DNA of 64,000 bases, from the NCBI GenBank assembly GCA_965243245.1, contig OZ251536.1, positions 558,001 through 622,000 on the forward strand, given 5' to 3'. Under the pieces are notes generated by a model that was given only the letters and a program-made list of their open reading frames with translations, searched no databases and had not been told where the DNA came from. Shown here in pieces: positions 25,759 through 34,321 of this stretch (position 1 is the first letter of the stretch; every line of letters starts with the position of its first letter). Both the position numbers and the translations under genes were made by a program. Origin of the DNA: JAYQKL01 sp965243245. Its GTDB lineage: Bacteria; Pseudomonadota; Alphaproteobacteria; RS24.

Positions 25759-26778
25759 TTAATATGTTTCTTCAAATCTTTTAGCAAGCTCTTCAATGTT
25801 TTCTGGCGGCCAATTAGGAACTTCCATGCCAAGGTGCAGACTCATTTCAGCCAGAACTTCTTTAATTTCATTCAAAGATTTACGGCCAAAATTAGGGGTG
25901 CGCAACATTTCTGCCTCGGTTTTTTGAATCAAGTCACCAATGTAAACGATATTATCATTTTTCAGGCAATTGGCCGAGCGAACCGAAAGCTCAAGCTCGT
26001 CAACCTTTTTCAACAGAGCCGCATTGAAACCAATTTCTTCTGCAACTGAAATTTCTTCTTGAATGACCTCAGGCTCTTCAAAGTTGATAAAGGTCTGAAG
26101 CTGGTCCTGAAGAATACGTGAAGACAACGCCAATGCATCTTCTGGCGTTATCGTTCCATCTGTTTCAATATCGACTGTCAGCTTATCATAATCCAACACC
26201 TGCCCTTCGCGCGTGTTCTCGACATTGTAAGAAACCCGGCGCACAGGACTATAAAGACTATCAACCGGAATTAACCCAATAGGCGCATCAAGGGGACGGT
26301 TTTTCTCGGCAGGCACATAGCCTTTACCCGTATTGACAGTGAATTCAAAACGAACATCTGCCTCTTCATCCAAGGTACACAAAACCAGATCAGGATTTTT
26401 AATTTCAACATCTGCCGTTTCTTCAATATCGCCAGCGGTCACAACCCCCGGCCCCTTCTTGACAAGCGTTAGACGCTTCATGCCTTCTGAATGTACATCA
26501 ATAGACATTTGCTTAATATTCAAGACAATATCAGTGACATCCTCGCGCACCCCCGCAATAGAAGAAAATTCATGTAACACCCCATCAACCTGAATAGCCG
26601 TCACAGCCGCGCCCTGAATCGAGGATAATAAAATACGCCGCAAAGCATTCCCCAATGTCAGACCAAAACCCCGCTCAAGAGGTTCTGCCACAACACGCGC
26701 AGAACGCGAGGGGTCCGCACCCGGAATAATATCGAGTTTTGTCGGTTTAATGAGAGCTTGCCAGTTATTCTGTATCAC
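25759..26778 (-). CDS. rpoA: DNA-directed RNA polymerase alpha subunit
   Basis: Alpha subunit of RNA polymerase: the N-terminal domain dimerises and nucleates beta and beta-prime, and the C-terminal domain contacts UP elements and activators. At 339 residues it is of standard length, with GLTLGNALRRILLSSIQGAAV (about 34-54) in the N-domain and the C-terminal-domain helices SVRSANCLKNDNIVYIGDL (about 265-283) and GRKSLNEIKEVL. The order rpsM-rpsK-rpoA-rplQ is standard; there is no rpsD in the cluster, as is typical for the class. Confidence 0.98.
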   Translation of the reverse strand: MIQNNWQALIKPTKLDIIPGADPSRSARVVAEPLERGFGLTLGNALRRILLSSIQGAAVTAIQVDGVLHEFSSIAGVREDVTDIVLNIKQMSIDVHSEGMKRLTLVKKGPGVVTAGDIEETADVEIKNPDLVLCTLDEEADVRFEFTVNTGKGYVPAEKNRPLDAPIGLIPVDSLYSPVRRVSYNVENTREGQVLDYDKLTVDIETDGTITPEDALALSSRILQDQLQTFINFEEPEVIQEEISVAEEIGFNAALLKKVDELELSVRSANCLKNDNIVYIGDLIQKTEAEMLRTPNFGRKSLNEIKEVLAEMSLHLGMEVPNWPPENIEELAKRFEETY

Positions 26779-26820
26779 AGTGATACCTCTTTGAATTTTA
26801 TAAAAAAGTGCTTAAACGCA

Positions 26821-27207
26821 TTAAACACGGCGGCGTTTTGGTGGACGGCAGCCATTATGGGGAATTGCCGTGACATCTCGAATACTGGTTACAGTGAAGC
26901 CAACTGACTGCAAGGCTCGAAGTGCAGATTCGCGCCCGGAGCCGGGTCCCTTCACATTTATTTCCAAAGTTTTCACACCATGTTCCATGGCTTTTTTGCC
27001 CGCCTCTTCGGCCGCAACTTGCGCCGCATAAGGCGTTGATTTACGCGACCCCTTAAACCCCATAGCCCCCGCCGAGCACCAAGCAATAGCATTTCCTTGT
27101 GCATCCGCAATTGTGATCATGGTATTGTTAAAAGTCGAATTAATGTGGGCAACACCAGAAGTGATGTTTTTGCGCACACGGCGTTTGACACGAGCCTCAG
27201 TAACCAT
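26821..27207 (-). CDS. rpsK: 30S ribosomal protein S11
   Basis: S11 sits on the 30S platform near the mRNA exit. The 128 residues include HINSTFNNTMITIAD (about 21-35), SAGAMGFKGSRKSTPYAAQ and the C-terminal THNGCRPPKRRRV-like end, here AIPHNGCRPPKRRRV. It follows rpsM by 9 bp. Confidence 0.98.
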   Translation of the reverse strand: MVTEARVKRRVRKNITSGVAHINSTFNNTMITIADAQGNAIAWCSAGAMGFKGSRKSTPYAAQVAAEEAGKKAMEHGVKTLEINVKGPGSGRESALRALQSVGFTVTSIRDVTAIPHNGCRPPKRRRV

Positions 27208-27216
27208 TTTATATCC

Positions 27217-27585
27217 CTACTTCTTCTTGCCAGCGATTGCTCTGGATGGACCTTTACGCGTGCGCGCATTTGTGTGTGTGCGTTGACCCCGCACCGGCAG
27301 ATTACGACGATGACGCAAACCACGATAAGCACCCAGATCAAGAAGCCGCTTAATATTTATCGAAACTTCACGGCGCAGATCACCCTCGACTAAGTAGCCT
27401 GCGTCAATGGTTTCACGAATCTTAATAACTTCCGCATCAGAAAGTTCATTAACGCGACGTTCATCAGATATACCGACTTTTTCACAAATCTCTTTGGCTC
27501 TTGTATGACCAAGACCATGAATATATGTCAATCCAACCACAACACGTTTGGCTGTCGGAATGTTCACACCTGCTATACGAGCCAC
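27217..27585 (-). CDS. rpsM: 30S ribosomal protein S13
   Basis: S13 lies in the head of the 30S subunit and contacts the P-site tRNA and S19. The 122-residue protein begins ARIAGVNIPTAKRVVVGLTY and has the RHRRNLPVRGQRTHTNARTRK segment (about 93-113) and a basic tail GPSRAIAGKKK. It opens the alpha cluster behind a strong promoter. Confidence 0.98.
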   Translation of the reverse strand: MARIAGVNIPTAKRVVVGLTYIHGLGHTRAKEICEKVGISDERRVNELSDAEVIKIRETIDAGYLVEGDLRREVSINIKRLLDLGAYRGLRHRRNLPVRGQRTHTNARTRKGPSRAIAGKKK

Positions 27586-27695
27586 TCATTTCTCCTCGTG
27601 TTCAAATTTTGAAACTAGCCAAACCTCAGAAAACCCTATTTTCTGCGGTTTTTTTGCATTCGGCTTGTGAAAAAAATATCTTATACTGGCGGCGG

Positions 27696-27723
27696 ATTAT
27701 AAGTTTATAACGCCTCCAGTCAA
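27696..27723 (-). promoter_or_regulatory. Strong sigma-70 promoter of the rpsM-rpsK-rpoA-rplQ cluster
   Basis: TTGACT (5 of 6) and a perfect TATAAT are spaced by 16 bp on the minus strand, 111 bp before the rpsM start, in the 175-bp gap after adk. It allows the alpha cluster to be transcribed apart from the spc cluster. Confidence 0.75.
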
Positions 27724-27760
27724 CCTATTTTACAAAGAATTCTACTAGTTTCTCTCCTTA

Positions 27761-28342
27761 TTAAAGTGCCAGAGCTTTTGTAATCTGCCCCGTCACGCTA
27801 TCTACATCCTGCATGCCATCAATTTTAACAAGCAGACCTTGTGTCGCATAATATTCAGAAACGGGCGCGGTCTGCGCCTCATAAACCTTAATCCGATGCG
27901 CCAAAGCCTGAGCCGTGTCATCGGCGCGCGTTTTGCCACCCGCATTTACCTTTTCAGCCGCCCGCCTATTAATGCGTTCAATCAAAAGCTCCATATTCAC
28001 AACCAGTTCCACAACATAATCAAGTCGCACGCCTTTTTCATCCAGCATTTGGCTTAAAGCCTGTGCTTGAACAAGATTGCGCGGAAAACCATCAAGGATA
28101 AAACCTTTCCGGCAATCATCTTGAGCGATCCGCTCTGAAATAATGCCGACAACAACCTCATCTGACACCAAATCGCCGCGCGCCATAATATCTTTGACCA
28201 CCACTCCAAGTTCAGTTTCTGCGGTGACCCCGGCGCGCAACATATCGCCTGTTGAGAGCTGTATCAAGCCGTAATTATCTTCTAAGCGTTTGGCTTGCGT
28301 CCCTTTACCTGCCCCCGGCGGCCCCAAGAAGACGAGCTTCAT
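27761..28342 (-). CDS. adk: Adenylate kinase (short-lid type)
   Basis: Interconverts ATP + AMP and 2 ADP. The P-loop GPPGAGKGTQ lies at residues 7-16, the AMP-site segment FPRNLVQAQAL near 84-94 and the lid Arg cluster RINRRAAE near 119-126. At 193 residues it is the short form without a zinc-binding lid insert, as usual in alphaproteobacteria. It starts inside the secY stop (ATGA overlap, 4 bp), so its translation is coupled to secY. Confidence 0.97.
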   Translation of the reverse strand: MKLVFLGPPGAGKGTQAKRLEDNYGLIQLSTGDMLRAGVTAETELGVVVKDIMARGDLVSDEVVVGIISERIAQDDCRKGFILDGFPRNLVQAQALSQMLDEKGVRLDYVVELVVNMELLIERINRRAAEKVNAGGKTRADDTAQALAHRIKVYEAQTAPVSEYYATQGLLVKIDGMQDVDSVTGQITKALAL

Positions 28343-29673
28343 CGACGACGTCCTCCGAGTTTAGATTTTTTAATCAATCCTTCATATTGATGCGCAAATA
28401 AATGACTTTGAACTTGCCCGACAGTGTCCATTGTGACGCTAACAACGATCAAGATGGAGGTTCCGCCAAAATAAAAGGGCACGCTATAGGCATTGATTAG
28501 AAACTCTGGTAACAGGCATACGATTGTTAGATAAATAGCCCCCACAACTGTCAAGCGTGTCAGGATATGGTCAATATATTCAGCTGTTCTTTCGCCCGGG
28601 CGAACACCCGGAATAAACCCGCCTGCCTGCTTTAAATTAGCCGCCGTATCAACCGGGTTGAAAACAATAGAGGTATAGAAAAAACAAAAGAAAATAATCA
28701 ATCCAGCATAAACCGCCATATAAAGTGGCTGTCCCTGCCCAAGCATCGCGCTCAAAGATGTTAGCCACTCAGAGTCCGAGCCAGCAGAAAAATTAGCCAC
28801 CGTAATCGGCAGCAAAAGCAAAGATGAAGCAAAAATTGGCGGAATAACACCCGCTACATTCAGTTTCAAAGGCAAATGAGAATTGTCACCACCTGTCATT
28901 TTATTCCCAATTTGGCGTTTTGGGTATTGTACCAACAAACGGCGTTGGGCGCGCTCTACAAATACGATAAAAGCAATCACGGCGACAATCATAACCAATA
29001 AAAACAAAATAACCGTAACGGAAATAGCCCCTTGGCGACCAAGCTCAAGCGTGCTGACCAGTGCGCTAGGGAGTTCTGCTACAATGCCTGCAAAAATAAT
29101 CAAAGAGATACCATTGCCAATACCGCGTGCGGTAATTTGCTCGCCAAGCCACATCAAAAAAACCGTTCCCGCCACAAGCGTTGTAACCGTGCTGACTTGG
29201 AAAAATAATCCGGGCGTCAGCACAATGCCCTCGGCCCGCTCAAGACCGACCGCCATGCCATAACCTTGCATCGTTGCCAACAAAACCGTTCCATAACGCG
29301 TGTATTGGTTAATCTGTTTGCGCCCCTGTTCACCGCCCTCTTTCTTGAGTTGCTCAAGATGCGGGACAGCAGATGTTAAAAGCTGAATGATAATAGACGC
29401 CGTAATATAAGGCATAATGTTTAATGCAAAAATCGCCATCCGCCCAACCGCACCACCTGCAAACATATTGAACATACCAACAATGCCGCCTTGGTTTTGC
29501 TCAAATAGAGACTTCAAAGCACTCGGGTCAATCCCCGGCAAGGGGATATAAGTTCCCAAACGATAAATCAACAAAGCACCAAGTGTAAACCAAATGCGTT
29601 GTTTTAACTCCGTCGCTCCCCGAAACGAGGACCAGCTTAAATTTGCTGCTAACTGTTCTGCTGCTGACGCCAT
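28339..29673 (-). CDS. secY: Preprotein translocase subunit SecY
   Basis: Channel-forming subunit of the Sec translocon in the inner membrane. The 444 residues contain the expected ten hydrophobic segments, with the plug-region GIDPSALKSLFEQNQGGIVG-type loop, IMPYITASIIIQLL (about 86-99), YPKRQIGNKMTGG near 249-261 and the cytosolic loop PGERTAEYI near 356-364. It lies between rplO and adk. secE is at 55.9 kb; secG is not in the window. Confidence 0.98.
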   Translation of the reverse strand: MASAAEQLAANLSWSSFRGATELKQRIWFTLGALLIYRLGTYIPLPGIDPSALKSLFEQNQGGIVGMFNMFAGGAVGRMAIFALNIMPYITASIIIQLLTSAVPHLEQLKKEGGEQGRKQINQYTRYGTVLLATMQGYGMAVGLERAEGIVLTPGLFFQVSTVTTLVAGTVFLMWLGEQITARGIGNGISLIIFAGIVAELPSALVSTLELGRQGAISVTVILFLLVMIVAVIAFIVFVERAQRRLLVQYPKRQIGNKMTGGDNSHLPLKLNVAGVIPPIFASSLLLLPITVANFSAGSDSEWLTSLSAMLGQGQPLYMAVYAGLIIFFCFFYTSIVFNPVDTAANLKQAGGFIPGVRPGERTAEYIDHILTRLTVVGAIYLTIVCLLPEFLINAYSVPFYFGGTSILIVVSVTMDTVGQVQSHLFAHQYEGLIKKSKLGGRRR

Positions 29674-29697
29674 GGGCTTTATCTATTCCGTAATTGT

Positions 29698-30318
29698 TTA
29701 TGCTTTAGGGGGAGCCGTTTTTTTAGTTTCAGGTTTTTTGGTTTCAGGTTTTTTAGTTTCAGGCTTTTTGGCTTCTGGTTTTTTAGTTTCAGGCTTTTTG
29801 GCTTCTGGCTTTTTGGTTTCAGGCTTTTTGGCTTCAGGCTTTTTGGTTTCAGGCTTTTTGATTTCAAGTAATGTAACCTTGCAGCCGAGTTTTTCAACAG
29901 CTTCTTTTGCCGATGCCGTAATGCCCGTTATTTCCAAATCTAGTTTTGTTTTCAATTCACCCTTGCCCAAAATGCGCACCCCGTCAAGCACGCGGCGGAT
30001 AACACCAGATGCTTTCAGGCTTGCTGCATTGACGGGCTGTTTAGCATCCAGTTTTCCAGCATCAATAGCCTGTTGCAATCGCCCAAGATTAACGCCATTA
30101 AGCTTCAAGCGGTTTGGCTTGTTAAAGCCCCGCTTTGGCAGGCGCATATGAATAGGCATTTGCCCGCCCTCAAAACCTTTAAGAGCGACACCAGAGCGCG
30201 ACTTTTGACCTTTAAGACCCCGCCCGCTCGTTTTTCCTTTACCAGATGAGATCCCACGACCCACGCGAATACGCGATTTACGGGCACCCTCATTATCTCT
30301 TAGTTGATTCAGTTTCAT
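29698..30318 (-). CDS. rplO: 50S ribosomal protein L15 with a KKPE[TA] repeat tail
   Basis: A 50S assembly protein. The conserved domain is complete: RVGRGISSGKGKTSGRGLKG (21-40), KSRSG and FEGGQMPIHMRLPKRGF, then the C-terminal fold ending at KVTLLEI near residue 153. Unlike usual L15 (about 145-160 residues), the 206-residue chain continues with nine KKPE[TA] pentapeptides and ends KKTAPPKA. The tail is highly basic, proline-rich and presumably disordered and exposed on the ribosome. The repeat keeps the frame to a proper stop. Position between rpmD and secY is standard. Confidence 0.95.
   Translation of the reverse strand: MKLNQLRDNEGARKSRIRVGRGISSGKGKTSGRGLKGQKSRSGVALKGFEGGQMPIHMRLPKRGFNKPNRLKLNGVNLGRLQQAIDAGKLDAKQPVNAASLKASGVIRRVLDGVRILGKGELKTKLDLEITGITASAKEAVEKLGCKVTLLEIKKPETKKPEAKKPETKKPEAKKPETKKPEAKKPETKKPETKKPETKKTAPPKA
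29719..29860 (-). repeat. 15-bp tandem repeat coding the L15 tail
   Basis: Nine full 15-bp units and partial ends, coding KKPE[TA], with ACA/GCA/GCC-type changes alternating Thr and Ala in a T-A-T-A-T-A-T-T-T pattern, which suggests expansion by two-unit steps. Confidence 0.93.
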
Positions 30319-30336
30319 GAGACTTTTCCTTGCGCG

Positions 30337-30534
30337 TTAAGCGTCTTCAACAATTTTCACAAGATGCGCAACTTTATTAATCATGCCGCGCACGGCCGGG
30401 GTATCTTCTAATGTTCGTCTTCGTCCCGTTTTGTTCAGCCCCAGACCAACAAGTGTTGCACGCTGAGCTTGTATGCGGCCAATTGAACTGCCGGTTTGCT
30501 CAATAGTGAGCGTGGGTTTTTTCTTTACAGCCAT
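30337..30534 (-). CDS. rpmD: 50S ribosomal protein L30
   Basis: A small 50S protein. The 65 residues begin AVKKKPTLTIEQTGSSIGR and contain QRATLVGLGLNKTGRRRTLE (about 20-39). A longer frame with upstream starts exists but overlaps rpsE and lacks family similarity, so this ATG is preferred. It lies between rpsE and rplO. Confidence 0.95.
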   Translation of the reverse strand: MAVKKKPTLTIEQTGSSIGRIQAQRATLVGLGLNKTGRRRTLEDTPAVRGMINKVAHLVKIVEDA

Positions 30535-30553
30535 GACATTATCCCCTTCATCT

Positions 30554-31102
30554 TTATGCTTGCGCCCGCTCAACATCCCCATCACGCCGTGAGATGACAT
30601 CAGATACTTTTTTACCGCGCCGCGCCGCAATCATGCGTGGACTCGCCTGCTTTTTAAGAGCATCAATCGTCGCATGCACCATATTATAAGGGTTCGAGGT
30701 ACCAATTGATTTTGCAACCACATCTTGAATACCAAGCGATTCAAACACGGCACGCATCGGGCCCCCCGCAATAATACCCGTCCCCGGCGGCGCCGCCCGT
30801 AAAACCACCTTGCCCGCCCCATGATGACCTTTAATGTCATGGTGTAATGTGCGCCCCTCACGAAGCGGTACACGGATAAGATTGCGTTTAGCAGCTTCTG
30901 TTGCTTTGCGAATGGCTTCTGGCACCTCGCGCGCCTTACCGATACCATATCCGACACGCCCCTTTTGGTCACCCACAACCACAAGAGCGGCAAAGCCAAA
31001 CCGTCGCCCCCCCTTAACCACTTTTGCAACACGGTTAATATTAACAAGGCGATCTACGAACTCGTTATCACGCTCTTCTTGCTGTTTTTCTTTTCTAGCC
31101 AC
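30554..31102 (-). CDS. rpsE: 30S ribosomal protein S5
   Basis: S5 takes part in decoding accuracy at the 30S mRNA entry. The 182 residues carry the S5 N-domain (FVDRLVNINRVAKVVKGGRR at 15-34, GRRFGFAALVVVGD) and the C-domain GTGIIAGGPMRAVFE (about 102-116), ending with a class-typical polar tail DVISRRDGDVERAQA. Confidence 0.97.
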   Translation of the reverse strand: MARKEKQQEERDNEFVDRLVNINRVAKVVKGGRRFGFAALVVVGDQKGRVGYGIGKAREVPEAIRKATEAAKRNLIRVPLREGRTLHHDIKGHHGAGKVVLRAAPPGTGIIAGGPMRAVFESLGIQDVVAKSIGTSNPYNMVHATIDALKKQASPRMIAARRGKKVSDVISRRDGDVERAQA

Positions 31103-31113
31103 CGATAGCCTCC

Positions 31114-31476
31114 TTAAAATTTCAGACCCGTTTCACGCGCCGCTTCTGCCAACGCCTGAACCCGCCCGTGATATAAATAGCTTCCACGGTCAAAAATGAC
31201 ATCCCTAACGCCCAATTTAAGCGCCCGTTCGCCAATCAACTTACCGACAATATTAGCCGCATCTTTATTGCCACCCTTGTCATTCGAAAACTCTTTTTCC
31301 ATGCTCGAAGCCGAAACCAGCGTCAGACCTTTCGTGTCGTCAATCACTTGCGCATAAATATGCTTCGATGAGCGAAAAACAGACAGACGCGGGCGACCAT
31401 TCATGACCTTGCGAAGGTGTGCGCGCACACGCTGTTTGCGCCGTTCATTTGTCGAGAGTTTTTTAACCATAACCAA
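31114..31476 (-). CDS. rplR: 50S ribosomal protein L18
   Basis: L18 binds 5S rRNA. The 120 residues include RPRLSVFRSSKHIYAQVIDD (about 28-47) and the C-terminal FDRGSYLYHGRVQALAEAAR (about 94-113). It lies between rplF and rpsE. Confidence 0.97.
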   Translation of the reverse strand: MVMVKKLSTNERRKQRVRAHLRKVMNGRPRLSVFRSSKHIYAQVIDDTKGLTLVSASSMEKEFSNDKGGNKDAANIVGKLIGERALKLGVRDVIFDRGSYLYHGRVQALAEAARETGLKF

Positions 31477-31479
31477 TCC

Positions 31480-32013
31480 TTACTTCTTCTTACCTTCTTT
31501 GCGGTAAATATATTCATTTTCATAGCGCACCCCCTTGCCCTTATAGGGCTCTGGCTTACGGTATGAACGGATTTCAGCAGCAACCTGCCCAACTTTCTGC
31601 TTGTCGATCCCCGACACAATCACTTCCGTTTGTGACGGACACTCAACCTTAATGCCTGCAGGGATTTGATAATCCACATCATGGCTGAAACCAAGATTAA
31701 GTTTTAGTTTTTGTCCCTGAACTTGGGCGCGATAACCGACCCCAATAAGCTCAAGTTTTTTGACAAACCCATCTGTCACCCCGACCACAAGATTATTAAC
31801 CACAGATCGACTTAACCCCCAAAAGCTTTGTGCTTCTTGAGTTTTATTAAGCGGCGTAATTAGCACCCTAGCCTCATTTTTCTCAACACAAACAAGCGCC
31901 GGAAGAACGACATTCATTTCCCCCCTTGGCCCTTTAACAGCAACCGCATTACCATTGAGAGAAACTTCAACTCCCTTTGGTATCAGAACAGGTTTTTTAC
32001 CGATACGAGACAT
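31480..32013 (-). CDS. rplF: 50S ribosomal protein L6
   Basis: L6 lies near the factor-binding site of the 50S subunit. The 177 residues begin MSRIGKKPVLIPKGVEVSLN and contain GVGYRAQVQGQKLKLNLGFS (about 91-110) and the C-terminal signature PEPYKGKGVRYENEYIYRKE. GAGGAG is 5 bp before this ATG and abuts an upstream GTG, which decides the start. Confidence 0.97.
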   Translation of the reverse strand: MSRIGKKPVLIPKGVEVSLNGNAVAVKGPRGEMNVVLPALVCVEKNEARVLITPLNKTQEAQSFWGLSRSVVNNLVVGVTDGFVKKLELIGVGYRAQVQGQKLKLNLGFSHDVDYQIPAGIKVECPSQTEVIVSGIDKQKVGQVAAEIRSYRKPEPYKGKGVRYENEYIYRKEGKKK

Positions 32014-32028
32014 ATCCACTCCTCTTCG

Positions 32029-32427
32029 TTAAAATACCCGGCAGAGAACTTCTCCGCCGACATTATTAGCCAGTGCATTACTATCAGACATAACGCCTTT
32101 AGGGGTGGATATGATCGAAATTCCAAGACCATTTTGCACCACAGGCATTGTTTTGACAGAAGAATAAACCCGCCGTCCCGGCTTTGAGACCCGCTGAATT
32201 TCTTGAATAACAGGTTTGCCTTCATAATATTTCAACTCAATCTCAATCTCAGCCGCCGTTCCCTTTACTTGCGTTTCAGTATATCCGCGAATATAGCCCT
32301 CTTCTTTCATGACATCTAGCACCCAGCGGCGCAGTCTAGAAGATGGGGAAACAACAGATGATTTACCCCGCATTTGAGCATTTCTAATACGTGTTAGCAT
32401 ATCGCCAAGAGGGTCAGTTACATACAT
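32029..32427 (-). CDS. rpsH: 30S ribosomal protein S8
   Basis: S8 organises the central domain of 16S rRNA and in enterobacteria also represses the spc operon. The 132 residues begin MYVTDPLGDMLTRIRNAQMR and end with the conserved GISIISTPKGVMSDSNA region followed by GGEVLCRVF. Confidence 0.97.
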   Translation of the reverse strand: MYVTDPLGDMLTRIRNAQMRGKSSVVSPSSRLRRWVLDVMKEEGYIRGYTETQVKGTAAEIEIELKYYEGKPVIQEIQRVSKPGRRVYSSVKTMPVVQNGLGISIISTPKGVMSDSNALANNVGGEVLCRVF

Positions 32428-32436
32428 GTTTATCTC

Positions 32437-32742
32437 CTACCAGCTCGATTTGACCATGCCCGGAATTTTGCCGTGTGAGGCAAGATCTCGGAGGGAAATA
32501 CGCGACATATTCAGTTTACGATAATAGCCACGCGAACGACCCGTTATAGCGCACCGATTGCGGATACGGTTCTTGGCCGAATTACGTGGAAGCTCAGCAA
32601 GTTTCAACCGCGCCTTGAAGCGGTCTTCGTTGGAAAGCGTTTCATCCTTCGCAACAACCATAAGAGAAGCTCTCTTAGCGGCAAATTTTGAAGCAAGTCT
32701 CTTGCGTTTATTATTTCTAGCGATTGCGCTTTTTTTAGCCAT
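32437..32742 (-). CDS. rpsN: 30S ribosomal protein S14 (zinc-free type)
   Basis: A 30S head protein of 101 residues. It lacks the CxxC pairs of the short zinc-binding form and has the long-form C-terminus with RNRCAITGRSRGYYRKLNMS (about 62-81) and HGKIPGMVKSSW. It lies between rplE and rpsH. Confidence 0.97.
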   Translation of the reverse strand: MAKKSAIARNNKRKRLASKFAAKRASLMVVAKDETLSNEDRFKARLKLAELPRNSAKNRIRNRCAITGRSRGYYRKLNMSRISLRDLASHGKIPGMVKSSW

Positions 32743-32763
32743 ATCAATTTTTCTCCGCTCGCA

Positions 32764-33324
32764 TTACTGGTTATCCGTGAACGGAAAATTAAAACCACGC
32801 AATAATTCACGTGCTTCATCATCCGTTTTGGCGGTTGTGCCAACAACAATATCCATACCCCAGATGGTATCGACTTTGTCATAGTCAATTTCTGGGAAAA
32901 CAATGTGTTCTTTCAAACCAAGAGCATAATTGCCATTGCCGTCAAAGCTCTTTGGGTTGAGACCGCGAAAATCACGAACACGCGGAAGCGCAATCGTGAC
33001 CAAGCGGTCAAGAAACTCGTACATATTGGCAGCCCGAAGCGTCACTTTCACACCAAGAGGCATGTTTTCACGAACCTTAAACCCAGCAATCGAATGACGC
33101 GCCCGCGTTACAACTGGACGCTGACCCGCAATCAGTTCCATATCAGCAAAAGCTGCTTTGACTTTCTTGGTGTCTGTTGTTGCCTCGCCCACGCCGATAT
33201 TCAGCACAACTTTACTGAGTTGAGGCACCTGCATAATATTTTGATAGCTAAAATGCTCAGTCAGTTGAGGGCGCATGACCTCATTATAATGCGTTTTGAG
33301 ACGCGGCATATATGATTCAACCAT
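32764..33324 (-). CDS. rplE: 50S ribosomal protein L5
   Basis: L5 binds 5S rRNA in the central protuberance. The 186 residues contain VPQLSKVVLNIGVGEATTD (about 33-51), QRPVVTRARHSIAGFKVREN (about 68-87) and PEIDYDKVDTIWGMDI (about 145-160). The ATG lies within the last codons of rplX (8-bp overlap), coupling the two. Confidence 0.97.
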   Translation of the reverse strand: MVESYMPRLKTHYNEVMRPQLTEHFSYQNIMQVPQLSKVVLNIGVGEATTDTKKVKAAFADMELIAGQRPVVTRARHSIAGFKVRENMPLGVKVTLRAANMYEFLDRLVTIALPRVRDFRGLNPKSFDGNGNYALGLKEHIVFPEIDYDKVDTIWGMDIVVGTTAKTDDEARELLRGFNFPFTDNQ

Positions 33325-33634
33325 CGATCACTTCTCCTGAACGCTTAGCAACACGCACTTTTGTGCCGTCTTTTTGAATTTGAAACCCAATACGGGATGG
33401 CTTGCCATCTTTAGGGTCAACAATGGAAATATTCGACAGAGCAATTTTTGACTCGCGCGCAATAATCCCCCCCTCACTCTCAGCCGACTGGCGCTGATGG
33501 CGGCGAACAATATTCACCCCCTGCACTAAAGCTCTTTTTTCAGTAGGAAAAATGCCCAGCACTTCTCCCGTTTTGCCTTTATCACGACCTGCTAGCACAA
33601 TAACTTTATCGCCTTTTTTGATTTTAGCCGCCAT
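33317..33634 (-). CDS. rplX: 50S ribosomal protein L24
   Basis: An early 50S assembly protein with a KOW fold. The 105 residues begin MAAKIKKGDKVIVLAGRDKG and contain RALVQGVNIVRRHQR (about 34-48). Start and stop overlap with rplN by one base (TAATG). Confidence 0.97.
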   Translation of the reverse strand: MAAKIKKGDKVIVLAGRDKGKTGEVLGIFPTEKRALVQGVNIVRRHQRQSAESEGGIIARESKIALSNISIVDPKDGKPSRIGFQIQKDGTKVRVAKRSGEVIDG

Positions 33635-34002
33635 TAGAGTACCTCCGGCGCGAGCGACAGAATTTTCATGTGATTGCTTGCGCGCAACTCACGTGTCACC
33701 GGACCAAAAATACGAGTCCCCACAGGTTCACCCACATTATTGACCAAGACAGCAGCATTTCTGTCAAATCGGATAATGCTCCCATCTTGACGGCGTACCT
33801 CCTTAGCCGTACGCACAATCACAGCCTTCATAACGTCACCCTTTTTCACACGCCCGCGCGGAATAGCCTCCTTAACGCTCACAACAATTGTGTCTCCAAC
33901 ACCAGCTGTTTTGCGCTTGGAACCACCCAGCACTTTGATGCACTGCACCCGGCGCGCGCCTGAATTATCGGCAACATCCAGATTGGTTTGCATCTGTATC
34001 AT
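33634..34002 (-). CDS. rplN: 50S ribosomal protein L14
   Basis: L14 forms part of the subunit interface. The 122 residues have the usual length, with MIQMQTNLDVADNSGARRVQ at the start, RGRVKKGDVMKAVIVRTAKE in the middle and VTRELRASNHMKILSLAPEVL at the end. It is followed by rplX with a one-base overlap. Confidence 0.98.
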   Translation of the reverse strand: MIQMQTNLDVADNSGARRVQCIKVLGGSKRKTAGVGDTIVVSVKEAIPRGRVKKGDVMKAVIVRTAKEVRRQDGSIIRFDRNAAVLVNNVGEPVGTRIFGPVTRELRASNHMKILSLAPEVL

Positions 34003-34063
34003 TGTTTCATTCCTCTTTTGACCCTTCTCGCCATTGAAAATGACGCATAAGATCTGGTTAAAA

Positions 34064-34294
34064 TTACTCAGCTAGAACCGCCCAGCTTTTTAGTTTAGAA
34101 ATCGGACGACATTCTTGAATCCGCACAATATCGCCGATCTTAAATTGGTTGCTTTCATCATGCGCATGATAGCGCTTTGATTTTCGAACCGTTTTTTTCA
34201 TCACCGGGTCAGTCAACCGACGCTCAACTTTGACCACAATAGTCTTGTCCGTTTTGTCACTGACGACCGTACCTCGTAAAATTCGTTTTGGCAT
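34064..34294 (-). CDS. rpsQ: 30S ribosomal protein S17
   Basis: A primary 16S rRNA-binding OB-fold protein of 76 residues: PKRILRGTVVSDKTDKTIVV at the start, the S17 signature GDIVRIQECRPISKLKSW near the end. It lies between rpmC and rplN. Confidence 0.97.
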   Translation of the reverse strand: MPKRILRGTVVSDKTDKTIVVKVERRLTDPVMKKTVRKSKRYHAHDESNQFKIGDIVRIQECRPISKLKSWAVLAE

Positions 34295-34321
34295 AATCTA
34301 CCTCTTTAACACCCGCCTGAC

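Noticed and set aside
27620..27652. Plus-strand terminator hairpin (CAGAAAA/TTTTCTG followed by a T-run) after rpsM promoter
   Set aside because: No plus-strand gene lies upstream of it; on the transcribed minus strand it has no T-run, so it is probably a leader stem rather than a terminator.
29594..30151. Plus-strand 185-codon frame rich in SGFLVSGFLA
   Set aside because: It is the antisense reading of the rplO repeat tail; the repetitive hydrophobic product is an artefact.
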